Assembly: GCF_018619475.1 (NCBI RefSeq)
Contig: NZ_JAHFZG010000004.1
Span: 1-64,000, forward strand
DNA length: 64,000 nucleotides
Direction: 5' to 3'
From: Rhodomicrobium sp. Az07
GTDB taxonomy: Bacteria > Pseudomonadota > Alphaproteobacteria > Rhizobiales > Rhodomicrobiaceae
The position numbers and the translations under genes were made by a program. Below are positions 24,470-33,440 of this stretch, one piece after another; positions within the stretch are counted from its first letter, which is position 1, and each line of letters begins with the position of its first letter. The notes beneath the pieces are model-generated. The model was not told the origin of the DNA and ran no database searches. It saw only the letters and a program-made list of their open reading frames with translations.

Positions 24470-26938
24470 TCAGGGACGTTTTCTTTGCCGGAGCGCCTGT
24501 TCGATGGCCTCGTCGAGCGACGTGCCGCTGCCCGGCACTGGCTTGCCGTCCGCGCCGAGCGTCGGGTTCACCCTGTTTCTGGCGATGCATTTCGTCCAGA
24601 TCTTCGCATCGCTCGGTAGCGGATAGCGCCCGCACCCGAAACCGGAGACGATGCAGGGATCGCCCGGGTGCGAGCAACTATACCTCGGATTGTACTCGCC
24701 GATCGTATCCGGATGATAAAATTGCGCGGCGCTGGACGAGCCATAGGCAGCCGCTCGACACAGGCAGTTATAGAAGTCCACCGGCGGCGCGATCCCCATG
24801 CCTTCAAGCGCGGCCGTCAGCTTGGTATGATTGAGCTTCGCGAGGCGATCCACGATGTGGGCGCGGCGCTTTGCGATCTCCTCCGGGCTGACGGGCTTGG
24901 CCTCGGGGGCGGCAGCCGAGACGTCGGCGTCGCCTCTCAACTTATCGCGCAGGCCCCGCAGCTTCTCGATACCCTCGCTCTTGCCGTCGAACCAGGCGTC
25001 CACTGCCGCTTCGGCCTCACGCGGATCGGCGCCCATTTCGGTCAGCCGCCGGATCAGCTTCTTTCGGGTGATCGTGTTCTGCTGCTCGATGATTTCGAGA
25101 TCGGCATCCGAGATGTTCTTGTGAGCCTTGTAGATGTCGCTCGTGATCAGAACGAGTTCGCCGAGATCCTTGCCCGTGTCCCAGGCCAGCTTGACGGGCG
25201 CCACGAGGATTCCCTTGACGATGTCGGCGGCTACGCCGCCCTGTTCCTTTGCGTAGTCAGTCCAGCTTCGGTCGGAGAAGGTCGTCCGCTCGACAGGCGC
25301 CGGTTTTGTATAGGCGACGCCCTTCGCGGCCAGCTCCTTGATCTGGCCGTCGAGGCTGGCCTCGGAGCCGTTCTCCATGTCGGCGACGATGCGCTTGACG
25401 TCGGCGAGGTCCACGCCACGGTCGTGCAATTCCTTGGCGATGCGGAAGATGCGCGCCTGCGTCTCGTTCGTGAAAGCCGACTTATTGAGGTCGTAGGTTT
25501 CCTTCCAGCCCGCGAGGTTCTTGCCCGTGTTGTAAAGGCCCTGGCTCACCATGTCGGCGGCTGTCTCGGCCGCTTCCCAATTGGACTTCTCGCCCTTGAC
25601 CCAGGCGCGGACTTCGTTCGCGAGCCCGGCGATCGCCGAAACGACCGCAATCTTCTCGGCGGCGGCCTTGGCGTTTGCTTTCAAGGTCTCGGTTCGCCCT
25701 GCCGCAGCCTTCGCGGAGTTCGCCGCGCGGGCGCGTTCGGTAAGCTCGCGGGCCGCGTCGTCGCCGAAGCGCCGGCGGACATCGTCAATCACTTCGCCTT
25801 GCTGGGAAGGCGGCAGGTCGGTCAGTTGGTCGGCCGCGTTCCCCATCAGCCGGCCGCGATCCGGAATACGCCCCGCCTGGGCCTCGATGTTGCCGCTGGC
25901 CTCGACGTTCACGCGAACGCTTTCGCCGGTCGCCTTTCCGGTCTGGTAGTCGGCGAGCGAAGAGGATTTCGCGGCGGCCTTCTGGTTCGCGCGCACCTTG
26001 TCGGATTCGAGTTGCCCCTCGCCGGGCTTCAGCGAGCGGTCGGCCCCTTCTTGAGCGATGGGCGAGCCCTCGGGTGCCGCGACCCCGTAAGTCTCGGCGG
26101 TCAGCCGCGTTGCCTCCGTGAAGCGCTCGATATATTTAGCCTGTTGCTGCTGGCGGATCTGCAATTCGGCCTTGAGATTGCGCGTCTCCGGCTTGATGCC
26201 GGAAGGATCGGCCCTGAGCGCGTCGGAAAGCCTGCCCTGCAAATCCTTGATCTGCCCGCTCTTCTTTCCGATCAGATCGCGCATGTCCTTCTGGTAGTCG
26301 ACGATTTCGCTCGCCGTTACCGTCTCGCCCGGCGTGCGCACCTTGGCTTCATAACTCGCTGCGCCCTGCTTCTTGTAGGCATCGTTGTTGAGCTTCGAAA
26401 CCTTGGCGAAGTCGTCGGCGCTCATCTGGTTCGGATTGGCCATGAAATCCGTGTTGAGCCGCTTCGCGTAATCGACGTTCTGCGTGCCAAGCCGCCGGTT
26501 CATCTCCGTGTTGTAATCGCGGATCGAGCCTTCGATCTGCCTCACGTCCATCTTGCCGCTGTTGCTCGACGTGATGAAATCGCTGTCGGTGCCGGGGGAC
26601 GCGGCTTTCGTCGCCTTCTGTGTGTTGAGGTCCAGTCCGTTGTTGCGGGCGGCGTTCGTCGCCACCTCGGCATTGAAGCGCGCGAAATCGGCCTGCACCT
26701 TTTGATAGACGTGGTCGCGCAGATGGCCCGTGCTCGCCATGTTGTTGACGACGTGGTTGTTCGCGCGGACGAGCGCGAGCTGCGCCTCGCTCGCCGTTCC
26801 GAGATGGACCTGCATGATCGCCCGCGTGAGTTGGGTGTCCCAGGCCGATGCCGGGGCGGGCGCGAGGAGCAGAAGCGGCAGCGAGACGATCAGCGCCACC
26901 GCGCCGCGAAGGACGGAAAAGGAGGTGAGACGGGCCAT
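24470..26938 (-). CDS. Exported uncharacterised protein, helical with a cysteine-rich C-terminus (822 aa)
   Basis: From ATG 26938 the protein has a clear signal peptide (MARLTSFSVLRGAVALIVSL, then a leucine run and APASA before WDTQ). Most of it is predicted helical and rich in A, K, Q and E. The last ~105 residues contain six cysteines (NCLC, YSC, DPC, GFGCG, TKC), which suggests disulfides in the periplasm. I recognise no family. It begins 10 bp after the stop of the 1070-aa gene on the same strand, so the two form an operon. A frame extending upstream to 27025 overlaps that gene and is not preferred. Confidence 0.7.
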   Translation of the reverse strand: MARLTSFSVLRGAVALIVSLPLLLLAPAPASAWDTQLTRAIMQVHLGTASEAQLALVRANNHVVNNMASTGHLRDHVYQKVQADFARFNAEVATNAARNNGLDLNTQKATKAASPGTDSDFITSSNSGKMDVRQIEGSIRDYNTEMNRRLGTQNVDYAKRLNTDFMANPNQMSADDFAKVSKLNNDAYKKQGAASYEAKVRTPGETVTASEIVDYQKDMRDLIGKKSGQIKDLQGRLSDALRADPSGIKPETRNLKAELQIRQQQQAKYIERFTEATRLTAETYGVAAPEGSPIAQEGADRSLKPGEGQLESDKVRANQKAAAKSSSLADYQTGKATGESVRVNVEASGNIEAQAGRIPDRGRLMGNAADQLTDLPPSQQGEVIDDVRRRFGDDAARELTERARAANSAKAAAGRTETLKANAKAAAEKIAVVSAIAGLANEVRAWVKGEKSNWEAAETAADMVSQGLYNTGKNLAGWKETYDLNKSAFTNETQARIFRIAKELHDRGVDLADVKRIVADMENGSEASLDGQIKELAAKGVAYTKPAPVERTTFSDRSWTDYAKEQGGVAADIVKGILVAPVKLAWDTGKDLGELVLITSDIYKAHKNISDADLEIIEQQNTITRKKLIRRLTEMGADPREAEAAVDAWFDGKSEGIEKLRGLRDKLRGDADVSAAAPEAKPVSPEEIAKRRAHIVDRLAKLNHTKLTAALEGMGIAPPVDFYNCLCRAAAYGSSSAAQFYHPDTIGEYNPRYSCSHPGDPCIVSGFGCGRYPLPSDAKIWTKCIARNRVNPTLGADGKPVPGSGTSLDEAIEQALRQRKRP

Positions 26939-26948
26939 TGCATGGTCC

Positions 26949-29900
26949 TCAGTTCGGTTGCGCCGGAGCATCGAGATCGGCCGCGAGGTCGTCGAGGAAG
27001 CGATCCTTGTCGAATGCGGCGTCATCGACGAGCGTCCAGCGTTCCGCCGCGGTCATGCCCGAGGGCGTGACCCAGCCGCCCTCTATCCTCTTCAGGACGA
27101 GCCGGGACGGCTGGTACTCCCTCTCCGGTTCCGAGTAGATCGTCATGTATTTCGCAGCGCCCGGGCCGAGATTGAACACGGTGCCGCGCAACGAGACGAT
27201 GCCCGGAAGCTCCGCCGTCGCCCACGTGCCGCCGAAGGTCAGGACGATGCGCCCGTCCCAGTTCCTGTCGAGGAAGGCCGAGGAGATGGCGCGGTCCCAG
27301 ACCGCGTAAGGGCCGCTGTTCCCCCTGATTTGAAGGTGGGTTTTGCCTGCCATCTCGCCTTGCGTCCGGCGGATCAGACGGAAGGCGTGCGCCATGCCAC
27401 CCCACATCTCCGGTACCTTGTCACCGCCGAACACTACCCGTAAGCCGGTGGTCGCGCGCGGATCGACTGTCAGGACGAGACGGTAGGGCGTCTTGGCGAT
27501 GCGCTCGTTGAAGCGCAGCACGGGCTCGGTCGACAGAAGCCCCGCCAGCGCCCAGGCGAATTGCTTTTCCGGCACATCGGCGATCATCGCGCCTGAACGG
27601 AAGGCGACAAACTTCGCCTCCTTATCCGCATGAAGCCCCGCTGCCTGCCACAGCGCGCCCGGCTTTCCGTCGAAAAGAACCTGTGACGGCAGCGGCTCGA
27701 CGTCGGGCGCGGGCTGCCCGTCGCCCGCAGGCTTGCCGCCGCCCTTGCGGGTGAGCGTGATGCGCTTCAGCGCCATTGATACGGCCTCGCCATTCTTGTC
27801 CGGGCGGGAGATGGCGTAGACGCGGAACCCTTGACCCTCCGAGAGATCGGCCCACGGCGTGACGTTGCCCGGCAGCCCGTCGCATTCGACCCGCACGCCC
27901 TTTTCGGCGACGACGAGACGCACGCTTTGCGGCGCACTGGCGGGCGCGGTTGCCTCCAACGTGTTTTTCTGGTCGCGAACCAGCGTAACCTTGCCGGTGC
28001 CGTCCGCCGTCCTTCGCCAATGCAGCATGAAACGCGGAGTCGATGGATCGTTGCCGTTGAGATTGTGATGCGTGCTGAGGCCGATCAGGAAGCCAGTCGT
28101 CTCCGAAGGGTCGAAGTCGAAGGTCAGCACGGCTTCGCCGCCGTTGCGGAGGGCATCGAGCCAGAGAAGCGCACCCTGACTGTAGAGACCGGCAAGCCCC
28201 CAGCCCGATTTTTCCGGCGCGCGCACGCGAAGCGCACCGCCCTCGACACGGGCGTGGTCCTTGAAGCGCCCACCCTGACCCTGAAATGCGCTCCACGGCG
28301 GCAAGATCTCGCCGCCCTCGTAGAGAACGAGATTCTGCGTTTCGCCGGGGCGCAACGGCCGTGTCGGATCGTCGGCCGCCGAAGCAAGCGTCGTGTTGGG
28401 CTGCTGCCCCCTCGTCTCGTGCGAGGGCGTCTCATCGGCCGGCGCGCCGTCCTGCGATGTCTCGTCCGGAATGCTTTCCGGCGTGGGCGCCTGCTTCAGC
28501 ACCTGATAGTCCATCGTGTAGAAGCCCCGCCAGCCTACACCCGCATTCGTGGCCCATGTCTCGTTGCTTGAGGTGGACAGCACATAGCTGCCTTCGTCGA
28601 GCCGCTGATTGACGTCGGCTTCCCAATAGGCGTTCGGGACGCCGCCCTGTCCCGGCTTGCCGCGCGCCGCCCAGCGGCCAACCTCCGTTCCATCCGGCCT
28701 GAGCAGCGCGATAATGCCTGGCTTCCGGCCGCGCGCGTTGTTCCAGTGATAGGTCTCAAGCGTGCGCACGAAGATAGGGCGCTTGATCGCGATGATCGTA
28801 TTCTTGCGCGGGCCGTTGACGACGGCGGCGATGTTGCCGAGTTCAGCGCGCTGCACCGGCGCTTCCGGCTCGGGCTCGGCGGCTGCTTCCGCATCGCCGC
28901 CCGAGACATCGACAGCATCCGGCGTCTCCGGCGAGGTGTTGGACGTCGCCCACCCGGCGAGAGTCAGCCGCGTCACCATGCCGATAAGGGCCGGATCGTT
29001 GATGTCGAGGCGGCCCTGTCCCTCGAAAAGGATGTGCAGCCGCTTGCCGTCCTTGCGCGGCTTGTCGAGCGTCACGGTGATGGTATCGCGTCCCTCGAAG
29101 CGGGTATGGACGCGAAGCGCGGGCTGACCCGCGACCGTCACCTTGTCATGTTCGATTTCATCGGTATAGCCGAGCAGCGGCTCGTCGGGAAACCACCACC
29201 AGACGCGGACTTCCCGGCCGCCGCGCGGCTCGACGGCCTGCACTGTCCGGCCCTTCTCGGTGAGTCCGGCTCGCCAGCCGGGCGGGGTGGCGATGCTCGC
29301 TTCATCGAGTTTGAAGCGTTGCCAGTCGCCCGTTTGTGCCGCGGCGGGCAACGCCTGCGCGAGGAGCGTCCCGGCGGCCAGCATCGCGACGAGCGCGGCG
29401 CTTTGTTTCGACATCGCCCGCTTCGGCTCTCGCCGCTCCGCCATAGGCCGAAGCCGGTCCACCGCCGCGCGGACCTCGCCGATCGCGTCGGCCGGAACGG
29501 GGGCATGCACCGTGACATACTGTCGGCCTGCGCGCGTCCAGAAGGCATAGGTGATGGCGAGGACGACGGCCGTCGCGCTTTCATCAAGTTCGACGCCGAC
29601 AAGGGCGGAACCCGGAAGCCGCCAGCCGTGAACCACGCCGTTCACGAGCACACCGTCTTCGCCGACGGAAATGACGCCGTCGCGGTAACGCAGATGCGCC
29701 TTCGCAGCGTTGCGGCCGAGGAGGAAGCCGATGCCGCCAATCGCCATGATGCCGAGGGATATGAAGGCGAAGATTTGCGCATCCCCAAGGATCAGCGCCA
29801 TCACGGCAGGGATCAGGACGGCGAAGCCGAGAATGATGAAGAGTGTGGCGCGGTGGCCTTCTTCGGTCTCGCGCGCCTCCGTCTGCGCGAAGACATCCCA

Positions 29901-30161
29901 ATCGCCGCGCGGCACGCGCCACCGAGCGAGAGGTTCGCCCTGCGAGAGGTCGGCCCGAACTTTTGCGAGACGGCGGAAGTAGAACGCCGTGATGAACGCG
30001 GAGAGCCCGACGAAAAGAGAAAGGAAGGCGCTCGCATGCGCCGCGTCGCCGATGCTCAGACGAAGTTCCTCGTTGAACAGAATATAGACGGCGATCCAGC
30101 CGAAAGCCGAAAGGGCGATCAGCAGGGAAATACGCATCGCCTTGGCGCCATCGAGCAGCAT
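26949..30161 (-). CDS. Large uncharacterised membrane-anchored protein (1070 aa)
   Basis: Four hydrophobic helices lie in the first ~165 residues (for example ISLLIALSAFGWIAVYILF and ATLFIILGFAVLIPAVMALI). A further hydrophobic stretch at about residues 255-275 (ALVAMLAAGTLLAQALPAAA) looks like an internal signal-type segment, so the remaining ~800 residues are probably outside the cytoplasm. That part is beta-rich with a P/E-rich linker near 590-630 and repeated blocks of the form LFDGKPG..W.AAGL and LVLYEGGEILPPWSAF, reminiscent of carbohydrate-binding beta-sandwich repeats, though I cannot name a family. It is the first gene of a two-gene operon with the 822-aa exported protein. Confidence 0.65.
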   Translation of the reverse strand: MLLDGAKAMRISLLIALSAFGWIAVYILFNEELRLSIGDAAHASAFLSLFVGLSAFITAFYFRRLAKVRADLSQGEPLARWRVPRGDWDVFAQTEARETEEGHRATLFIILGFAVLIPAVMALILGDAQIFAFISLGIMAIGGIGFLLGRNAAKAHLRYRDGVISVGEDGVLVNGVVHGWRLPGSALVGVELDESATAVVLAITYAFWTRAGRQYVTVHAPVPADAIGEVRAAVDRLRPMAERREPKRAMSKQSAALVAMLAAGTLLAQALPAAAQTGDWQRFKLDEASIATPPGWRAGLTEKGRTVQAVEPRGGREVRVWWWFPDEPLLGYTDEIEHDKVTVAGQPALRVHTRFEGRDTITVTLDKPRKDGKRLHILFEGQGRLDINDPALIGMVTRLTLAGWATSNTSPETPDAVDVSGGDAEAAAEPEPEAPVQRAELGNIAAVVNGPRKNTIIAIKRPIFVRTLETYHWNNARGRKPGIIALLRPDGTEVGRWAARGKPGQGGVPNAYWEADVNQRLDEGSYVLSTSSNETWATNAGVGWRGFYTMDYQVLKQAPTPESIPDETSQDGAPADETPSHETRGQQPNTTLASAADDPTRPLRPGETQNLVLYEGGEILPPWSAFQGQGGRFKDHARVEGGALRVRAPEKSGWGLAGLYSQGALLWLDALRNGGEAVLTFDFDPSETTGFLIGLSTHHNLNGNDPSTPRFMLHWRRTADGTGKVTLVRDQKNTLEATAPASAPQSVRLVVAEKGVRVECDGLPGNVTPWADLSEGQGFRVYAISRPDKNGEAVSMALKRITLTRKGGGKPAGDGQPAPDVEPLPSQVLFDGKPGALWQAAGLHADKEAKFVAFRSGAMIADVPEKQFAWALAGLLSTEPVLRFNERIAKTPYRLVLTVDPRATTGLRVVFGGDKVPEMWGGMAHAFRLIRRTQGEMAGKTHLQIRGNSGPYAVWDRAISSAFLDRNWDGRIVLTFGGTWATAELPGIVSLRGTVFNLGPGAAKYMTIYSEPEREYQPSRLVLKRIEGGWVTPSGMTAAERWTLVDDAAFDKDRFLDDLAADLDAPAQPN

Positions 30162-30487
30162 GCGGATCTCCCGTCTGAACCGGCAAATCGGTGCGTGCCG
30201 ACTGCCGAAAATGGATTAAAAAATCTCTTTGGACGGAACACTAGATGAATGCCTTGGCGGGCGGCATGCGGCACTTTGCAGCGGTTTGCGCTGCATGCAT
30301 TTGTCCCGCGAACGCTCGCGTTGTGCGATCCGCCTTCGCGCCTTGCTCGCACCAGAGCACAGCGGCCTGACCTCTGTTCAAGCCGGGACGCATTAGAGCG
30401 GGCGAGAGATGAAGGCATATCTAGCCGATGTACATCCGTAGATTACTGCCGGGTCCAGAGCGCTCCATAGCGCGCCCCCGAAGTCGC
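30162..30487. other. Intergenic stretch upstream of the 1070-aa gene
   Basis: No gene or clear signal is supported. The open frames here overlap on both strands without recognisable motifs. It separates the envelope-protein operon from the integrase fragment beside tRNA-Ser. Confidence 0.5.
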
Positions 30488-30688
30488 TCAAAGCGCCGCC
30501 GCCAAAATCGTTTCGCGCAAGCGTTCGAGGCTTCCGCCTTTGCCGTAGCGCTCTCGGTTATAGGCGGCGGCCTTGCGGCGCGCCACGCTTTCCGAATCGG
30601 TGTGAAGACTGAGCCAGATCACCTTGCGCTCTTCGACGGGGGCATAGCGCGCGGGCACGCGGATTTGGGCGAAACGGCGCTGAACAAT
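30488..30688 (-). pseudogene. N-terminal fragment of a tRNA-associated tyrosine recombinase
   Basis: The minus strand reads RFAQIRVPARYAPVEERKVI, then WLSLHTDSESVARRKAAAYN before a stop at 30488-30490. This is the RVP.RYA..E.r..IW.SL.T.d...ARRKA start typical of phage-type integrases. A TAA stop lies just upstream and no start codon is available, so it is a remnant of about 66 codons. It sits 61 bp beyond the 3' end of tRNA-Ser in the same orientation, the usual position of an island integrase. Confidence 0.7.
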
Positions 30689-30748
30689 TTACGCTACGGC
30701 AAAAAGCTGAATTAAGACAGATGCTTACGGAAACTTCGCGAGGGCTGG

Positions 30749-30763
30749 TGGCGGAGGGGGTGG
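30749..30763 (+). repeat. tRNA-Ser 3' end copy of the 15-bp direct repeat (candidate right attachment site)
   Basis: This is the genuine 3' terminus of tRNA-Ser and matches 14730-14744 base for base in the same orientation. The two copies bracket about 16 kb that contains the kdp operon, the recombinase remnants and the two large envelope proteins. Confidence 0.55.
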
Positions 30764-30838
30764 GATTCGAACCCACGGTACGGTTGCCCGCACGCCGGTT
30801 TTCAAGACCGGTCTATTCAACCACTCTAGCACCCCTCC
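30749..30838 (-). tRNA. tRNA-Ser, anticodon UGA
   Basis: The minus strand folds as a type II tRNA: acceptor GGAGGGG/CCCCTCC, anticodon loop CTTGAAAA giving UGA, a long variable arm, a T-loop GTTCGAATCC, discriminator G and an encoded CCA. The length is 90 nt including CCA. Its last 15 bases are repeated at 14730-14744, and an integrase fragment lies just beyond its 3' end, so it is the likely island attachment site. Confidence 0.95.
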
Positions 30839-31088
30839 GTTGGAGTGGCCGCTTCTCGCCGCCCTGCGTCATGCCATTCGATCACGCTCGCGGCTCGGCC
30901 AGTCGCGCGTCCGACTTTCCACTGCGATGGATAACAAATGCGCCGGCTGCGAGCAAGATGCGATGGGCGCGCCCCGAGGCTTCTTCGCGCCATTATCGTG
31001 ATGACGGCATCTCGAAACGCACCCCGAACTTTTCCTCACGGCGAGTCAGTCATGGCGCGTCAATCTGGCATGCGATGGTGGCCGAATC

Positions 31089-31128
31089 TTGAGAGGATCG
31101 ACCGATCGCCATCGGTCGATCCTCTCAA
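31089..31128. terminator. 18-bp perfect stem-loop between tRNA-Ser and the DUF937 gene
   Basis: TTGAGAGGATCGACCGAT pairs perfectly with its reverse complement around a CGCC loop. It is located 95 bp beyond the stop of the minus-strand DUF937 gene. No T-run follows on either strand, so it may be a Rho-type processing hairpin or a repeat element rather than an intrinsic terminator. It is among the strongest hairpins in the window. Confidence 0.45.
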
Positions 31129-31222
31129 ACTTTGATCGCCTCCGGTCAATCCCCATTTTTTCGACGTTCACCTGACCGGAAAGGGATGGAAAGGGCGGAT
31201 TGGCGCCCGGACGACGGCTGTC

Positions 31223-32410
31223 TCAAGCCTTGGACAGCTTGGCCAGTTGGCTTTTGAGCGTTTCCATAACCGGCTTGGCCTCGCCACCGAGGTTGATTTC
31301 GTTGCCGATACGGTCGAGCGTCGAGTTGAGATCGGGGACGCGCTGTTGCACCGACTGCGCGAGAGCCTGCCTTGCCTCGGGCGTAAGATCCTGGGCCTTT
31401 GATTTCAGGCTGGCGAAGCGATCCGATATAGCGCGGATTTCGTCCATTGCGGCCTGAGCGGACCCTGAGTCCGTAATTCGCGCGAGCGCGGCCTGAAGGC
31501 GCGAGATGTTTGTCAGGATATCGTTTTGCAGAGCGACGGCCGAGGTTCCCGCGACCGCGGATTGCTGGGGGGGCATGGGTGCCGCACTATCGTTCGTGGC
31601 CGATTGCTGGGTTTCGGTTCGCGACGGGAAAGGAGTCGCGGACGGGGCCGAGCCGGTCGCCGACTCGGGCGCGGGGGTGACCATTCGCGTGTTCCGGTTG
31701 ATCTGCTGGGCTTCCTGCGTTCTGTTCTCGCTTGGCCAGAAGTAAAGCGCCGCACCCGCGATGATGAGCGCGGGAAGCAGCCAGTAGGCCCAGTTCGCGC
31801 CACCGGACGCCGTCGCCGCGCGCGGTTGATGGGCCGGAGACGAGGTATGTGCCTCGTCCTGCGCATCTTGCACAGGCCGGACGGCGGAAGCGCTGGGCAT
31901 GGCGCGCTCGAACTCGCCTTTCTTGCTCACGAGCATGCTCGCCATGCCCTGATTATCGAGACCGGCAGCGGTCTGATGACGCTTCAGATAGGCAAGCACT
32001 ACGGGAGCGAGGAAGCCGATCAGCTTTTTCGCGGAGCCATGGCCGAGACCGGCATATTGTGCGAGGCGGGACGCAAGCGTGTCCAACGTCCCGCCGCCGA
32101 TCAGCGACGACAGGAGGCTCCAGCCGGTCTGAAGGATGTCCCGATTCGAGCCGAGAAGGCTGCCGACGATGTCGCCGTTGCTTACGGCATCCCGGCCAAC
32201 GATGTTCTCCGACTGGGAAAGAGCGTAGCCGATCCGCTTCGGACCGTCGGAGGCCTGTGCCATGTTCGCGAGGCTCGTCAGGATGCCAGGCACACCGGCC
32301 GAGATTCCTTTTTTTGCGGCCTGCTGTTCAAGTCCGAGCGTCGACGCCAGTTTCCCGATCACATCGGGAGTAAACGACTGCGAGATGGTCGATAGAAGAT
32401 TCGTGGCCAT
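31223..32410 (-). CDS. DUF937 domain protein with a C-terminal membrane helix (395 aa)
   Basis: From ATG 32410 (GGAGA about 8 bases upstream) the first ~150 residues match the DUF937 pattern: MATNLLSTISQSFTPDVIGK, a GVPGILTSLANMAQ block and GSLLGSNRDILQTG, helical and glycine-rich. A linker leads to one membrane helix (WAYWLLPALIIAGAALYFW, about 246-264). After a low-complexity Q/S/A linker comes a helical tail that recalls periplasmic adhesion-type modules. The function of DUF937 proteins is not established. The frame from 32497 is extended and not favoured. Confidence 0.75.
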   Translation of the reverse strand: MATNLLSTISQSFTPDVIGKLASTLGLEQQAAKKGISAGVPGILTSLANMAQASDGPKRIGYALSQSENIVGRDAVSNGDIVGSLLGSNRDILQTGWSLLSSLIGGGTLDTLASRLAQYAGLGHGSAKKLIGFLAPVVLAYLKRHQTAAGLDNQGMASMLVSKKGEFERAMPSASAVRPVQDAQDEAHTSSPAHQPRAATASGGANWAYWLLPALIIAGAALYFWPSENRTQEAQQINRNTRMVTPAPESATGSAPSATPFPSRTETQQSATNDSAAPMPPQQSAVAGTSAVALQNDILTNISRLQAALARITDSGSAQAAMDEIRAISDRFASLKSKAQDLTPEARQALAQSVQQRVPDLNSTLDRIGNEINLGGEAKPVMETLKSQLAKLSKA

Positions 32411-32728
32411 TCGAAATCTCTCCAGTTTTCGCGCAAACAACGATACCTGCAAAGTACAGGCCTGCGCTAAACTCGCTTCTGATGGCACTCCGTGCAACGT
32501 CGAACGCGGATTTTAATTATCACGATCTAAAAAAAATCTATGCCCTTCTAGCAATATGAAACAAAATTATAAGTATATACCAAAAGGATATTGAAATGAC
32601 CTGGCATCATATACACGCAGGTGGAACCTGAGACTTACTTCCGTCTCGCTATTTGTTCGTAAAAGGAAAGGCCACGCCGCGCGGCCTTCTCTCAGAGACA
32701 AGGAGATACGGTGAGCCCGCCAGGCCCG
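32411..32728. other. Intergenic, AT-rich centre
   Basis: About 320 bp with no supported gene. The middle (32515-32620) is distinctly AT-rich against the GC-rich surroundings and may hold the DUF937 promoter. No further motif was recognised. Confidence 0.5.
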
Positions 32729-33172
32729 TCAGTCCGGAAGGCGGATGTGGATGTAGCGGAAGGTGGCTAGAAGCCAGGGCAACAACGCGACCGAAAGGAA
32801 CACGAGATTCGTTTCCGCCGCCGCGTCGACCACGGAACGCGTCAGCGTCGGCCACGCGATCATGCCGGCAACGATCGCCGCGCCGATCGCGGCGAAGACT
32901 GCAAAGCCGAACCGAAGCGCGCGCGAAACGCGGTTTCTGGTTCCGGTCAGCGTGAGCGCGGCTGCGCCGTAGCCGGCGAAAACCAGCGTTCCGCCGAGCC
33001 ATGGCGAGATGGGGATCAGAGCCCCGGCGGCGATGGCGAAGAGAATGCCGAGGAAAAAGACGGTCCAGCTGTCCGGATAGCCGTCCGGGCGAATTGGGAG
33101 GAACGCGGTCTCGTCCTCGTTCTGCGATTTGTCGTCCATGTAATCAAGTATATCCTGCTCTGGACGGGACAT
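32729..33172 (-). CDS. Small integral membrane protein of unknown function (147 aa)
   Basis: After an acidic N-terminal ~35 residues, four hydrophobic segments follow (VFFLGILFAIAAGALIPI, TLVFAGYGAAALTLTG, FGFAVFAAIGAAIVAGMIAW, FLSVALLPWLLATFRYI). No conserved catalytic motif is evident. GGAGG lies shortly before ATG 33172. The neighbours give no functional hint. It could belong to a general small-membrane-protein family. Confidence 0.65.
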   Translation of the reverse strand: MSRPEQDILDYMDDKSQNEDETAFLPIRPDGYPDSWTVFFLGILFAIAAGALIPISPWLGGTLVFAGYGAAALTLTGTRNRVSRALRFGFAVFAAIGAAIVAGMIAWPTLTRSVVDAAAETNLVFLSVALLPWLLATFRYIHIRLPD

Positions 33173-33440
33173 ATTGAGCCTCCTCGCTGTGGCAGGCTCC
33201 GAGACGAAATCGTCAACGCCTCGGATCGCCGTGCCAACGTGTCTTTCGATCGCTCGGGCAACACCGCCTCGCGGCGAGCGCCACTCTGATTATCTGGAGC
33301 CTCGCGCGTTCTGAAGGCCGCGTCGTGCTCCAGTTTCTTCCGATCACCGTGAACCGGAGTTTCGGCCGCAATTTCACAAGACGCTATCAGGTCGTTTGCC
33401 ACAGCATACAGGAATATGCGCGAGTCGACAGACTGCGAAA

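Noticed and set aside
24668-27070. 800-aa plus-strand frame opposite the 822-aa gene
   Set aside because: Antisense shadow with L/R/G-rich composition and no motif; the minus strand has a clear signal peptide.
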